Part shown: one piece after another, positions 36,495 through 45,534 of the stretch
Position numbering within the stretch: position 1 is the first letter of the stretch
How the letters are laid out: each line of letters begins with the position of its first letter
From: Shewanella glacialimarina
Lineage (GTDB): Bacteria > Pseudomonadota > Gammaproteobacteria > Enterobacterales > Shewanellaceae
Assembly: GCF_020511155.1 (NCBI RefSeq)
Contig: NZ_CP041216.1
Location: 3,720,001 to 3,784,000 of the forward strand
DNA: 64,000 bases
Direction: 5' to 3'
Program-made: the position numbers and the translations under genes
Notes under the pieces: generated by a model
The model's input: only the letters and a program-made list of their open reading frames with translations
The model's database searches: none
What the model was told of the DNA's origin: nothing

Positions 36495-38081
36495 TTAACT
36501 GGCCTTCAACTTTTCAGCCAACATAGTGGCATTTCTGGCCACCATGCCATAAATAGATAACTGCGGATTAGCCCCTAAACTGGTTTGGAACATTGAGCCA
36601 TCAAACACAGACAAATTAGTAAAATAATGCGATTGACCAAAACTATCCACCATCGCTTTTGTGGTGTCCTCTCCCATTGGGCAGCCGCCCATCACGTGTG
36701 CAGATGCCACAATAGTTTTGAGCAAACGTAAGTCCATTGAACCAATCACTTCCTGCGCTTGCTTCCAAGAAGTTAAGAAGTCTAATCCATCATTCATCGG
36801 CAATACTTTTTTTGCCCCTGCGGCAAATTGTAACTCCGCCATGGATAAAAAAGCTTTTCTTGCAACGGCCCAAAAATCATTTGATAACGGGTAATCTAAT
36901 GCGAAACCATGATCGGTCAAACGCACCTGGCCTCCTATGCACTGCTCATTGAATCCATCGCGAACCAAAGCAATCATCACTTGCATTTTGTTGAAGTTAG
37001 CCATCAATTGAGCATGACTTTGACCAAAACCAATGGTTTTAGATGCGATCAACACAGGGTGGATAGGCGCCACTTCTAACTTATAACCTAAGTCTCCCGC
37101 TGCACCATCTCGCCAAACAAACTGATCTGAATAAATAGACTGAGGTGCGCCGCTATGGCCATTAATTTGCTCATCAAAAAGACCACCAGACAACAGCGAA
37201 GGATGTAAAAAGGTTTTGCCTAGGAGCTTGTGTGGGTCAGGCACATTAGATCGCATTAAAATAGTCGGGGTATGGATTGCGCCAGCACTTAAAATATAGT
37301 GCTTAGCACTGAATGTTAACTCAACACCGCTGGGCTTTAAGCCTTCGGTTAATGCTGTTGCCGTTAACCCATTAACTTTATCGCCACTGTGCTCAAGTTT
37401 AGTCACTTTAGCGCGTGAAATTAAGGTCGCACCTTTATTTAATGCCGCAGGAATGGTGGTCACTAGCATAGATTGCTTGGCGTTAACCGGACAGCCCATG
37501 CCGCAATACCCCGTATTCCAACACCCGGTTACATTTCGTTTAATAACCGTATGTTCCCAGCCAAGTTTCTCGCAGCCTTCGCGCAGCACCCCATTATTAC
37601 GATTAGGTTCATGCTGCCATTCGGTAATATTCAGCCGTTGTTCCATTTTCTCAAACCACGGTAGCATCTCTTCTACTGACGTGTTGATAACTGAACGCTC
37701 CGATGCCCAAAAATCGAGTGTTTGTTTCGGTGTACGAATCGAGGTGGTCCAGTTAATGGTTGTTGAGCCACCTACTGCTCGGCCTTGAAATATGCCGATG
37801 CCTTTATCCGCGGTTTTCATCGCAGCGGCTTGTTGATACAAATTAGGGTATGCGTGGCGCTCTTCCATATCAAAATCTTTAGAAGATTTAAGCGGACCAC
37901 CTTCAATCATAATAACCGTTAGGCCTGCCTCAGTGAGCACTTCAGCGGCTGTTCCACCACCGGCGCCGGTTCCGACAATAATAACGTCGGCTTCAAAATG
38001 TCGATTTTGCTGCAAGGTGCTGGCATCAATGTGCTGCCAACCTGAATCTAAACCTGTGGTAATAGGATCAATAATAGCCAA
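36495..38081 (-). CDS. GMC family FAD-dependent oxidoreductase
   Basis: The Rossmann FAD motif is DVIIVGTGAGGGTAAEVL (~32), with GRAVGGSTTINWT (~103) and the C-terminal GMC pattern HVMGGCPMGEDTTKA and SLGANPQLSIYG. GMC enzymes oxidise alcohols, sugars or long-chain alcohols. NTGYCGMGCPVNAKQS, with clustered Cys, resembles the long-chain alcohol oxidase/cholesterol oxidase-like subgroup, so the substrate could be a fatty alcohol (inference). It has an AAAGGAGAC ribosome binding site and no signal peptide. The next gene on the same strand encodes a Tat-signal protein, likely a small subunit. Confidence 0.88.
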   Translation of the reverse strand: MAIIDPITTGLDSGWQHIDASTLQQNRHFEADVIIVGTGAGGGTAAEVLTEAGLTVIMIEGGPLKSSKDFDMEERHAYPNLYQQAAAMKTADKGIGIFQGRAVGGSTTINWTTSIRTPKQTLDFWASERSVINTSVEEMLPWFEKMEQRLNITEWQHEPNRNNGVLREGCEKLGWEHTVIKRNVTGCWNTGYCGMGCPVNAKQSMLVTTIPAALNKGATLISRAKVTKLEHSGDKVNGLTATALTEGLKPSGVELTFSAKHYILSAGAIHTPTILMRSNVPDPHKLLGKTFLHPSLLSGGLFDEQINGHSGAPQSIYSDQFVWRDGAAGDLGYKLEVAPIHPVLIASKTIGFGQSHAQLMANFNKMQVMIALVRDGFNEQCIGGQVRLTDHGFALDYPLSNDFWAVARKAFLSMAELQFAAGAKKVLPMNDGLDFLTSWKQAQEVIGSMDLRLLKTIVASAHVMGGCPMGEDTTKAMVDSFGQSHYFTNLSVFDGSMFQTSLGANPQLSIYGMVARNATMLAEKLKAS

Positions 38082-38117
38082 TTGAAGCGTCTCCTTTGAG
38101 CAAACAAGCTGGGTTAT

Positions 38118-38624
38118 TTAGGCATTAAGCAAAAAAGTGGGCTTTGCATAACCTAATTTTCCCCAATGAGCTGGGGTAGCATAGTAACTGGCTAAAATTA
38201 ATTCGCGTAATCCAAGATAGGCTGTCTGTACCATGTCTAAGTAATGGAAGCGCCATGCTTCAAGCATATTGGTTAAATCGACTGGCGAACGCATCATTAA
38301 TGGCGTCATGCTGCCAGTCAGTATTAACAAGCCTAAACGGCTTTCAAGCAACGCTAACAGCTCACTTAACTCAGCTTGCTGATCTGTCGGCAACACATCA
38401 ATAGAAGCCTGAATAGCATCAATAGTCGTATCAATTGCCAATTTTCGTTGGCTGGCGACTTCCGGTAAAGCGCCATCTAACAACACAGGAATAAGCACAC
38501 TGAATAACACCCGATACTGAGAATCACCACCAATAGCAATAGGGTCTGATGGGTATAAATTAATGCCTAAAGCGAGTACAGCAGTGCCAGCAAAAGCACC
38601 GGTAAGAAAGGTACGACGTTTCAT
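38118..38624 (-). CDS. Tat-signal small protein, probable partner of the GMC oxidoreductase
   Basis: A 168-residue protein with a twin-arginine signal peptide (KRRTFLTGAFAGTAVLALG). The mature part is helical (YRVLFSVLIPVLLDGALPE; LLALLESRLGLLIL). It is the upstream member of a two-gene unit, 36 bp before the GMC gene. Gluconate-2-dehydrogenase-type systems pair a large GMC subunit with a small Tat-signal subunit (subunit 3), so this is likely an analogous small subunit that could carry the FAD subunit out by hitch-hiking. I cannot confirm the family by eye. Confidence 0.75.
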   Translation of the reverse strand: MKRRTFLTGAFAGTAVLALGINLYPSDPIAIGGDSQYRVLFSVLIPVLLDGALPEVASQRKLAIDTTIDAIQASIDVLPTDQQAELSELLALLESRLGLLILTGSMTPLMMRSPVDLTNMLEAWRFHYLDMVQTAYLGLRELILASYYATPAHWGKLGYAKPTFLLNA

Positions 38625-38686
38625 TTTCTTCCCCCTATTATTTTTGTTGTGATAATTTTATCTGTGTTACAGTGACACTAATCATA

Positions 38687-38704
38687 TTTAAACACACGTT
38701 TAAA
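38687..38704. promoter_or_regulatory. Palindrome TTTAAAC-ACAC-GTTTAAA, candidate TetR/PsrA-like operator
   Basis: Two perfect 7-bp arms with a 4-bp spacer in the 107-bp divergent region between the Tat/GMC unit and yheT. The core AAAC-N4-GTTT resembles the site of PsrA, a TetR-family fatty-acid regulator known in Shewanella. A binding-site match is suggestive only. Confidence 0.5.
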
Positions 38705-38731
38705 CTTTCACAAACACTCGTTGAATGACTC

Positions 38732-39736
38732 ATGTCGATAAAAAGCCCTTTTACTCCCCCCTGGTGGGCCGCTAACCCACATATACAGACTATTTTGCCA
38801 GTAATGTTCAAAGTGGCCAAACCAGATACTTTTCGTCAAAGGCAAGAGCTTCCTGATGGTGATTTTATTGATTTAGACTGGTTAGGTCAGCCACAAAATG
38901 GTGATCCAATTCTAGTCATTACCCATGGGTTAGAAGGTAGCACTGAGTCACACTATGTTCGTAGAATGTTAGTAGAAGCAAACAAAGCCAAATTATGCTC
39001 AGTGGTACATCATCATCGTGGCTGCTCTGGCGAACCCAATCGCTTAGCAAGAAGTTACCATAGCGGTGATTTTGAGGATTTAGCTTTTACGTTACAGCAA
39101 CTTAAAATGTATTACCCTGATTCACCTTTATATGCGGTTGGTTATAGCTTGGGCGGCAATGTGTTAGCCAAATACCAAGGCAGTAAGCAAAATCAAAGTT
39201 TACTCGATCGGGCGGTTATCGTTTCAGCACCGCTAACGCTCAGTGCCTGCGCTAAAAAATTAGAGAGTGGCTTTTCAACAGTTTATCAATCACATTTGAT
39301 TAAGCGTTTGCAGAAAAAAATGCTCGAAAAACTCGATAATCATAACTTAGTCGCACAAATGCCGCTGAGTAAAGCTGAATTACAGCAACTGAATACCTTT
39401 TATCAATTTGATGACAAAGTTACCGCACCGTTACATGGGTTTGCCGGCGTTGATGATTATTATACCCGTTCAAGTGCCCTGAGCTTACTAAAACACATTA
39501 GTAAACCCACACTTATCATTCACGCTAAAGATGATCCCTTTATGACTGAAGCAGTTATTCCCACACAAGATGAACTCTCTGCTGAGGTAAACTACGAGCT
39601 GCATTTATCCGGTGGCCATGTCGGCTTTATCGATGGCGGTTGGCCTTGGAAACCTCGATTTTATCTTGAGAAACGCATCATTAATTTTTTGCTTACAGAC
39701 CCACAAGTATCGAGTAGAAAAGGTGATACAGCATGA
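38732..39736 (+). CDS. yheT: Alpha/beta hydrolase YheT
   Basis: Predicted esterase/hydrolase of the YheT/ABHD1 family. The N-terminus FTPPWWAANPHIQTILP is characteristic. The nucleophile is in VGYSLGGNVLAKY (~143), the acid in KDDPFM and the His in SGGHVGFIDGG. The substrate is unknown. The ORF overlaps the yheU ATG by four bases (ATGA), so the genes are coupled. At 334 residues it matches E. coli (340). Confidence 0.93.
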   Translation: MSIKSPFTPPWWAANPHIQTILPVMFKVAKPDTFRQRQELPDGDFIDLDWLGQPQNGDPILVITHGLEGSTESHYVRRMLVEANKAKLCSVVHHHRGCSGEPNRLARSYHSGDFEDLAFTLQQLKMYYPDSPLYAVGYSLGGNVLAKYQGSKQNQSLLDRAVIVSAPLTLSACAKKLESGFSTVYQSHLIKRLQKKMLEKLDNHNLVAQMPLSKAELQQLNTFYQFDDKVTAPLHGFAGVDDYYTRSSALSLLKHISKPTLIIHAKDDPFMTEAVIPTQDELSAEVNYELHLSGGHVGFIDGGWPWKPRFYLEKRIINFLLTDPQVSSRKGDTA

Positions 39737-39975
39737 TTATTCCCTACAGCGCATTACACGGTTTAGAAGGTGATACTCTGAACAATTTAATCAAAGAGTA
39801 CTTGTTCACTCAGGTAGAAGATGGCAGTTTTAGTGAACTCGATAGCCAGCAACTTTTAAATATGATGAAGCAATGTAAGCAGGCTTTAAAGCAAGGTGAG
39901 TTAGTGGTTGAATACAGTGAAGAGGATGAGTCGGTAGCCATTCGTCATATCAAAAATATTATTCACTCAAAATAA
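39733..39975 (+). CDS. yheU: YheU family protein
   Basis: An 80-residue acidic protein. IPYSALHGLEGDTLNNLIKEY and the EDGSF region match E. coli YheU (UPF0270). It overlaps yheT by four bases. Function unknown. The order yheT-yheU-prkB agrees with E. coli. Confidence 0.93.
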   Translation: MIIPYSALHGLEGDTLNNLIKEYLFTQVEDGSFSELDSQQLLNMMKQCKQALKQGELVVEYSEEDESVAIRHIKNIIHSK

Positions 39976-40099
39976 TAAAGCCTGTGAGCATTGACCAAAA
40001 GGTCTTAACTGCCGTATAAATGTTAGCCCAACGAGTACAAAGCCCATGCATATCGCTTTGTTACCCCATGTTCAACATGATAATTTCTAGGCAGGAACA

Positions 40100-40981
40100 A
40101 TGTCAGCTAAACATCCTATTATTGCTGTGACGGGCTCATCTGGTGCCGGCACAACAACGACTACAACGGCTTTTACCCATATTTTTCGTCAATTGGGAAT
40201 TAATGCCGCATTTGTAGAGGGTGACAGCTTTCATAATTTTACCCGTGCTGAGATGGAAGTGTTAATCCGTAAGTCTCAAACTGAAAATCGTAACATCAGC
40301 TATTTCGGCCCAGAAGCAAATAACTTCATCAAGCTCGAAGAATGCTTCGAAAGTTATGGCACTAAAGGAACTGGTAAAACCCGTAGCTATCTGCATACCT
40401 TTGATGAGGCAGTGCCCTTTAACCAAATGCCTGGTACTTTTACCCAGTGGCGAGACTTACCCCCTAATACAGATATGCTGTATTACGAAGGTTTACATGG
40501 CGGAGTGGTCACTGATGATGCCGATGTGGCTAAGCATGTAGATTTATTGATAGGCATGGTGCCCATTGTTAACCTAGAGTGGATCCAAAAAATTATTCGC
40601 GACACTAATGACCGTGGTCACAGCCGTGAAAAAGTCATGGGGTCTATCGTTCGCAGTATGGATGATTACATCAACCATATGACTCCACAGTTTTCTCGTA
40701 CCCATATCAATTTTCAACGCGTGCCTACGGTTGACACATCGAATCCATTTAGCGCAAAAGATATACCAAGTTTAGATGAAAGCTTTGTTGTGATCCGCTT
40801 TCGCGGTATGAATAATGTCGACTTCCCCTATTTCTTGAACATGATACAGGGGGCATTTATGTCTAGGGTCAACACCTTAGTAGTACCTGGTGGCAAAATG
40901 TCTCTAGCGATGGAGCTGATTCTGACACCGTTAATTCGTGATTTGATGGATAAACGCTTAGAGTTACAAAAGTTAGATTAA
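40100..40981 (+). CDS. prkB: Phosphoribulokinase family protein PrkB
   Basis: The P-loop is VTGSSGAGTTTTTTAF, the G-A-G-T-T-T form without Lys typical of E. coli PrkB. Other markers are VEGDSFHNFTR, a YYEGLHGG motif and WIQKIIRDTNDRGHS. E. coli has no RuBisCO, and none is evident here, so the physiological role is unclear. At 293 residues it matches the family. In E. coli prkB lies near crp; here the Sel1 gene is between them. Confidence 0.94.
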   Translation: MSAKHPIIAVTGSSGAGTTTTTTAFTHIFRQLGINAAFVEGDSFHNFTRAEMEVLIRKSQTENRNISYFGPEANNFIKLEECFESYGTKGTGKTRSYLHTFDEAVPFNQMPGTFTQWRDLPPNTDMLYYEGLHGGVVTDDADVAKHVDLLIGMVPIVNLEWIQKIIRDTNDRGHSREKVMGSIVRSMDDYINHMTPQFSRTHINFQRVPTVDTSNPFSAKDIPSLDESFVVIRFRGMNNVDFPYFLNMIQGAFMSRVNTLVVPGGKMSLAMELILTPLIRDLMDKRLELQKLD

Positions 40982-41066
40982 TTTAACATCTCATTCCTGT
41001 AAATTATTCAAAACATACTGAATTAATAGACACTTAAGTTTGCATTAAGCTAGATATATTAGGCTA

Positions 41067-41102
41067 CAACTATCGGGACTTCAGGCGAAAGAACGATAGT
41101 TG
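41067..41102. repeat. Inverted repeat after prkB
   Basis: CAACTATCG (41067-41075) / CGATAGTTG (41094-41102), perfect 9-bp stem with an 18-nt loop and no T-run. A second near-repeat, ATGCTCAGATG (from 41105) / CATCTTGAGCAT (from 41145), lies further on, on the Sel1 gene's 3' side. Possible transcript-end structures for the convergent prkB and Sel1 genes. Confidence 0.45.
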
Positions 41103-41256
41103 ATATGCTCAGATGTTAATTCCCCCCATCTCGATCTGTTAGCATCTTGAGCATGTCAGCGCTTAAAGCCTTTTTATCATTCAAAATTTTGTAGTATAAC
41201 ACTCCACTTACACATATCTCCTCTAGCATTAACATCTCCAAATTTATGGATAAAAA

Positions 41257-42036
41257 TTAATCCATAAGTGGGATAATTTCTCTGTAGGCTTGATTATTTT
41301 GATAACTTTTTAAACGCTGTAAAAACTCATCACTTTTGGCTACCTCAGGGTAAAGTTTTAATGCATCAATGGCTTTTTTCTGTACACTAATGGCCTGAAT
41401 AAAATCACCTAACTCAGCATAACCTGCCGCCAAGTTGTCCAAAATAGTCGGATCGCCTTGATTTGTTTCAAGCAGTTTAAGTGACAAACTTACCGCTTTT
41501 GAGCCATCACGATATTCAGACTCAGGACAAGTTGCCAAAATCCAGGCGATATTACCTAAAGAGACATCATCACCGGCAGCACCAAACTGAGTTAGCGCTT
41601 TACCACAATTGCGCTCTACGCCATCACCACCAGCAGAATAAATAAAGCCTAAACGAAAATGTGCCCACTTATCACCTTGCTGGCTCATGTCTAAATACCA
41701 TTTTTCAGCTTTAAGTAAATTGCGGGGAATTAATTTACCTTCAAACGCTAAATCAGCAATAGTCTGTTGTGCCTTAATATGTTGTTGATTTGCAGCTTGC
41801 TCAACCCACATAAAACCTTCTGTAATATTTTTATCAACGAATCGTCCTGATAAATACATCAGTCCCAGTAAAAATTGAGCATCTGCATCACCTTGAGCGG
41901 CCTTTAATTGAATATGCACCACTCTTGATTGGGTGTTCGACTGCATAGTTTGCGGCTGTGAAAATGCCTGTACCTTAGACAATAATAAACAGCAAAAAAT
42001 AATACAACCCAAACTAATCTGGAATAACTTCTTCAC
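41257..42036 (-). CDS. Sel1-like repeat protein
   Basis: A 259-residue secreted repeat protein. A signal peptide (KKLFQISLGCIIFCCLLLSKVQA) is followed by Sel1-type ~36-residue units (QFLLGLMYLSGRFVDKN; GFMWVEQAANQQHIKAQQ; KAEKWYLDMSQQGDKWAHFRLGFIY) and a C-terminal tetratricopeptide-like part (NLAAGYAELGDFIQAISVQKKA). Probably a protein-binding scaffold in the periplasm. I prefer the GTG at 42036, with GAGG five bases upstream; an earlier in-frame GTG lies at 42054. Confidence 0.85.
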   Translation of the reverse strand: MKKLFQISLGCIIFCCLLLSKVQAFSQPQTMQSNTQSRVVHIQLKAAQGDADAQFLLGLMYLSGRFVDKNITEGFMWVEQAANQQHIKAQQTIADLAFEGKLIPRNLLKAEKWYLDMSQQGDKWAHFRLGFIYSAGGDGVERNCGKALTQFGAAGDDVSLGNIAWILATCPESEYRDGSKAVSLSLKLLETNQGDPTILDNLAAGYAELGDFIQAISVQKKAIDALKLYPEVAKSDEFLQRLKSYQNNQAYREIIPLMD

Positions 42037-42387
42037 ATCCACCTCATAAACCACAGCAATAACACCTTAAACATAAACCAACTCAGGTTGGCATTACAAT
42101 AAACCATAATAGAAGATTCACCACAACTAACGATACTCCTACTCATGAATATAAGTTAATCATATAAAAATAGCTTAGCGGCGCTGAAAACGATTGTGAC
42201 TTAAGTTCTAATCTGGCACTTTTATTGACTTAACTCTCAAATCCGATCAAATAAACCTACATTTTAAAAAGTTAATATAAAATGCACAGTCGTTAAACTA
42301 GATCTCCATCAAGGTTTTATCTATTTAAATAGCGTAAAGTACTTAATTAGAGATTACTTATTTTTCAATCAATCGAGGAACATCAAT
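42037..42387. other. Divergent intergenic region between Sel1 gene and crp
   Basis: 351 bp, AT-rich, no gene seen. A TGTGA half-site near 42194 (ATTGTGACTTAAG) might be a CRP half-site for autoregulation, but the right half is poor. TTGACT (~42226) is a possible -35. No certain promoter can be assigned. Confidence 0.4.
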
Positions 42388-43023
42388 ATGGCTCTGATTG
42401 GTAAGCCAAAACCGGATCCAACTTTGGAATGGTTTCTATCACATTGTCACATCCATAAATATCCAGCTAAAAGCACGCTAATTCATGCTGGCGAAGATTC
42501 TGATACTTTATACTATATCGTTAAAGGTGCGGTTGCCGTATTGATTAAAGATGAAGAAGGCAAAGAGATGATCCTTTCTTATCTTAACCAAGGTGACTTC
42601 ATCGGCGAGTTAGGTCTGTTTGAAGAACAAGCCGAACGTACCGCATGGGTCCGTGCTAAACAAGCATGTGAAATTGCCGAAATCTCTTACAAGAAATTCA
42701 AGCAATTGATTCAAGTAAACCCTGAAATTCTGATGAAACTATCAGCACAAATGGCGCTGCGCTTACAAAGCACGAGCCAAAAAGTAGGTGATTTGGCCTT
42801 CTTGGATGTGGCTGGTCGTATTGCGCAAACATTATTACATCTTGCCAAACTGCCAGATGCAATGACTCATCCAGATGGCATGCAAATTAAGATTACTCGT
42901 CAAGAGATTGGTCAAATTGTAGGTTGTTCACGTGAAACCGTTGGGCGTATTTTGAAAATGCTTGAAGAGCAAAACTTAATTCAAGCACACGGTAAAACGA
43001 TAGTGGTTTACGGTACGCGTTAA
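42388..43023 (+). CDS. crp: cAMP receptor protein, global regulator
   Basis: A 211-residue CRP with a cyclic-nucleotide-binding domain ([20 protein letters not shown] holds the Glu/Arg cAMP contacts). A long dimerisation helix follows, then a winged helix-turn-helix ([20 protein letters not shown]) with the Arg/Glu/Arg recognition set. It differs little from E. coli CRP (210). In Shewanella CRP is needed for anaerobic respiration. The ribosome binding site is GAGGAA. Ended by a strong terminator. Confidence 0.98.
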   Translation: MALIGKPKPDPTLEWFLSHCHIHKYPAKSTLIHAGEDSDTLYYIVKGAVAVLIKDEEGKEMILSYLNQGDFIGELGLFEEQAERTAWVRAKQACEIAEISYKKFKQLIQVNPEILMKLSAQMALRLQSTSQKVGDLAFLDVAGRIAQTLLHLAKLPDAMTHPDGMQIKITRQEIGQIVGCSRETVGRILKMLEEQNLIQAHGKTIVVYGTR

Positions 43024-43057
43024 GTTAAGCTTCAGCTTGATTTAAGCCAAGATTATT

Positions 43058-43093
43058 AAAGTGGTGTCAGTTTATCTGCACACCACTTTTTTT
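43058..43093 (+). terminator. Intrinsic terminator of crp
   Basis: Ten-bp stem AAAGTGGTGT / ACACCACTTT with a 12-nt loop and a following run of seven T. Confidence 0.85.
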
Positions 43094-43109
43094 ATGCCTT
43101 GGAGAGAGT

Positions 43110-43457
43110 ATGTCCATGTTTATCACTATTGGCTTATTCAGCCTTAGCACATTAAACGCTAACTTCAATAATACTCAAACCTTGTATGAGGCAGACCATA
43201 ATCATGTTCAAAAACTGGTTAGCGCAGGCCATATACGTTCTTTAGATGAATGCCTTAACTGGCTAGCTCAATATTGTGATGTTCAGCTAGTAGATGCACA
43301 ATTATTTCAAGAAAAAGATAAGTGGCGGTATAATTTACAGCTAAAATTAAAACAAGGCCACACTGTAAATCTGCAATTTGATGCACAAAGTGGTACTCTA
43401 AATTCGTTAACTCAATTACCTAGTGAATGCACGCAACATGAAACTGCTACTCGTTGA
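43110..43457 (+). CDS. Small PepSY-like protein
   Basis: A 115-residue protein with a short hydrophobic N-terminus (FITIGLFSLSTLNA), probably a signal peptide or anchor. The body (HVQKLVSAGHIRSLDECLNWLAQ; WRYNLQLKLKQGHTVNLQFDAQSGTL) resembles a PepSY unit. It overlaps the response regulator by 20 bp, so it is translated with the two-component genes. PepSY proteins next to such kinases may modulate sensing. The function is inference. Confidence 0.7.
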   Translation: MSMFITIGLFSLSTLNANFNNTQTLYEADHNHVQKLVSAGHIRSLDECLNWLAQYCDVQLVDAQLFQEKDKWRYNLQLKLKQGHTVNLQFDAQSGTLNSLTQLPSECTQHETATR

Positions 43458-44115
43458 AGATAATCCACTTTTAGTGGCTGAATTAGAAAAGCAACTTAAA
43501 CAAGCCGGCTATGTTACCGATGTAACAGATAAAGCGGTTGAAGCTGACTATCTTATCAAAGAAACTCAATATGATTGTGTCATACTCGATATTGGTTTAC
43601 CCGATGGAAATGGGTTAAATCTTATCACTAGTTGGCGTGAAAAAGGCATAGTCACACCTGTTATCATGCTGACAGCAAGATCACAGTGGCACGAGAAAGT
43701 AGAAGGGTTTAATGCTGGTGCTGACGATTACCTTGGCAAGCCATTCCATACTCAAGAATTACTTGCTCGCATACAAGCACTGATAAACCGTGCCCATGGC
43801 CGAGCAAATACTGCCTCAAAACAGCTTTGCTACGCAGGTGTTACATTAGACGAAAACGAGCAAAAAGTGATTGTCGCGGAACAAGAGTTTGAGCTAACAG
43901 CAATGGAATTCAGGCTGCTTAAAATATTTCTGATGTCACCCAAGAAATTACTATCAAAAACACAACTAACCGATAAGTTGTATCAATTTGACGATGAAAA
44001 AGAAAGTAATGTAGTTGAAGTCTATGTGACTCACTTGCGCAAAAAGCTGGGTAAAACGGCGATTGAAACACGCCGAGGACAGGGATATATCTTCCATGGC
44101 ATAATCGAACAATGA
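43438..44115 (+). CDS. OmpR/PhoP-family response regulator
   Basis: Receiver domain with Asp-Asp (LLVEDNPLL), phospho-acceptor D51 (VILDIGLPDGNG), Thr/Ala (MLTARSQ) and Lys (GKPFHT). The C-terminal winged helix DNA-binding domain (NVVEVYVTHLRKKLGKTAIETRRGQGY) is OmpR-type. Start MKLLLVEDN at 43438; the frame opens earlier at a GTG. At 225 residues it is most like PhoP or QseB. It overlaps the kinase ATG (ATGA). Confidence 0.93.
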   Translation: MKLLLVEDNPLLVAELEKQLKQAGYVTDVTDKAVEADYLIKETQYDCVILDIGLPDGNGLNLITSWREKGIVTPVIMLTARSQWHEKVEGFNAGADDYLGKPFHTQELLARIQALINRAHGRANTASKQLCYAGVTLDENEQKVIVAEQEFELTAMEFRLLKIFLMSPKKLLSKTQLTDKLYQFDDEKESNVVEVYVTHLRKKLGKTAIETRRGQGYIFHGIIEQ

Positions 44116-45461
44116 TCTCGATTCGCTCTAAGCTCAGCCTCTGGTTAACCGGGCTGATAGTATTAAGCACAATCATCGGACTAATGTTGTTTGAGTCCAT
44201 GCTCAGAGAAGCATTTCACGATTCTATTATTAACCGCTTAGAGGAAGATCTTGAACACGTTATTCTGGCCACAAGATTACAGGATGGCCAAATAGAAATC
44301 GATCATCAGCAACTGTCTAGTTTTTACAAACCAGCCTATTCAGGCCGTTATTTCCAACTTAATTTACCGAACCAGGTGATTAGGTCTCGTTCACTTTGGG
44401 ACGTTGAGTTAGAAATAGAACCATTAGCCGATTCACAAAAACGTGTCTGGCAGGCAAAAGGCCCGAAAAATAACGATATGCAGTTGCTATCTATTGGCAT
44501 TGGATCTGATGACACCCCTAATACGGCCACATTAACCGTGGCCCAGGATTTAAGCATAGGTAGGCGGGTATTTAGTGAGGTTTTTGGCACTAAACTGGCT
44601 ATTAATATTGGTATGCTATTGGCAATGATAGCGGGTATTTTTATTATTCTACGTCAGTCTTTTAAACCGGTAAAAAAGATACAGCAGTCGTTAGCCAAAT
44701 TACGCCAAGGGGAAATAAGCGCCCTAGAGACTCAACATATACCTTCAGAAATAAAACCCTTAGCAGAAACCTATAACCAGCTACTCGACTATACCGCCAA
44801 ACAGATTGAACGTAGTCGCAATAACTTAGGTAACTTAAGCCACGGGTTAAAGACCCCCTTAGCTATTATGCAGCAGCAAGTAGAAGCCTTAGGATTAACA
44901 GATCCAGATGCGGCAATAGCAATGCAACAGCAGTTAGACCAAATCAGAAAAATGATTGAAAGAAAGCTCGCTGCTGCAAGAGTCACCGGCGATATGCTTC
45001 CTGCCGCTCAAATGACTGTCGATAAAGATTTTACCAGTTTACTGAATACCCTTAAAAAAGTTTATCGGCATAAAACTGTGATTGAGAATATTCATAACCC
45101 GCAACAGTTATCACGTATTCCTATTCACCGTGAGGATGGAATGGAGCTGTTTGGTAATTTACTTGATAATGCATTTAAATGGACAGATTCCTGTGTGCAA
45201 TTATCATTAAAAAAACAGCACAATCATTCAATTACTATCACAGTCGAAGACGACGGTTCAGGCGTACAACAAGATCAATTAGCTTTGTTAACCGCCAGAG
45301 GAAAACGCTTAGACGAGGATGTTATGGGCCATGGCTTAGGTTTATCTATTGTGAAGGAAATTTGCGAGCAGTATGGCTTTCAGCTGCAATTTAACGCCAG
45401 TGAAAATTTCAGTGGTTTGGCGGTATCCATCGTTATTCCACTCAATAAGCCTGCAATCTAA
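44112..45461 (+). CDS. Sensor histidine kinase (PhoQ-like)
   Basis: Membrane kinase of 449 residues: TM1 ~10-28, periplasmic region of ~130 residues, TM2 ~163-183, HAMP, then HisKA with NLSHGLKTPLAIMQQ (phospho-His ~240). The ATPase domain has GNLLDNAFKW (N box), DDGSGV (G1) and GHGLGLSIVKEI (G2). SHGLKTPL is the H-box style of PhoQ (THSLKTPL). The ligand is unknown; the periplasmic region is not acid-rich enough to call a Mg2+ sensor with confidence. Partner of the adjacent regulator. Confidence 0.93.
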   Translation: MISIRSKLSLWLTGLIVLSTIIGLMLFESMLREAFHDSIINRLEEDLEHVILATRLQDGQIEIDHQQLSSFYKPAYSGRYFQLNLPNQVIRSRSLWDVELEIEPLADSQKRVWQAKGPKNNDMQLLSIGIGSDDTPNTATLTVAQDLSIGRRVFSEVFGTKLAINIGMLLAMIAGIFIILRQSFKPVKKIQQSLAKLRQGEISALETQHIPSEIKPLAETYNQLLDYTAKQIERSRNNLGNLSHGLKTPLAIMQQQVEALGLTDPDAAIAMQQQLDQIRKMIERKLAAARVTGDMLPAAQMTVDKDFTSLLNTLKKVYRHKTVIENIHNPQQLSRIPIHREDGMELFGNLLDNAFKWTDSCVQLSLKKQHNHSITITVEDDGSGVQQDQLALLTARGKRLDEDVMGHGLGLSIVKEICEQYGFQLQFNASENFSGLAVSIVIPLNKPAI

Positions 45462-45492
45462 AACCCAATAAGCGCACAAACACTGGACATAA

Positions 45493-45517
45493 AAAAGCCC
45501 CACATTGTGAGGCTTTT
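45493..45517. terminator. Bidirectional intrinsic terminator
   Basis: Stem AAAAGCCCCAC / GTGAGGCTTTT (one mismatch), short loop, A-run on the left and T-run on the right. It lies between the kinase gene and the convergent DUF1338 gene. Confidence 0.75.
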
Positions 45518-45534
45518 AGTAAACAGAATATCGA

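Noticed and set aside
42037..42387. CRP autoregulatory site upstream of crp
   Set aside because: Only one half (TGTGA) is convincing; without the second half-site it is too weak to annotate as a binding site.
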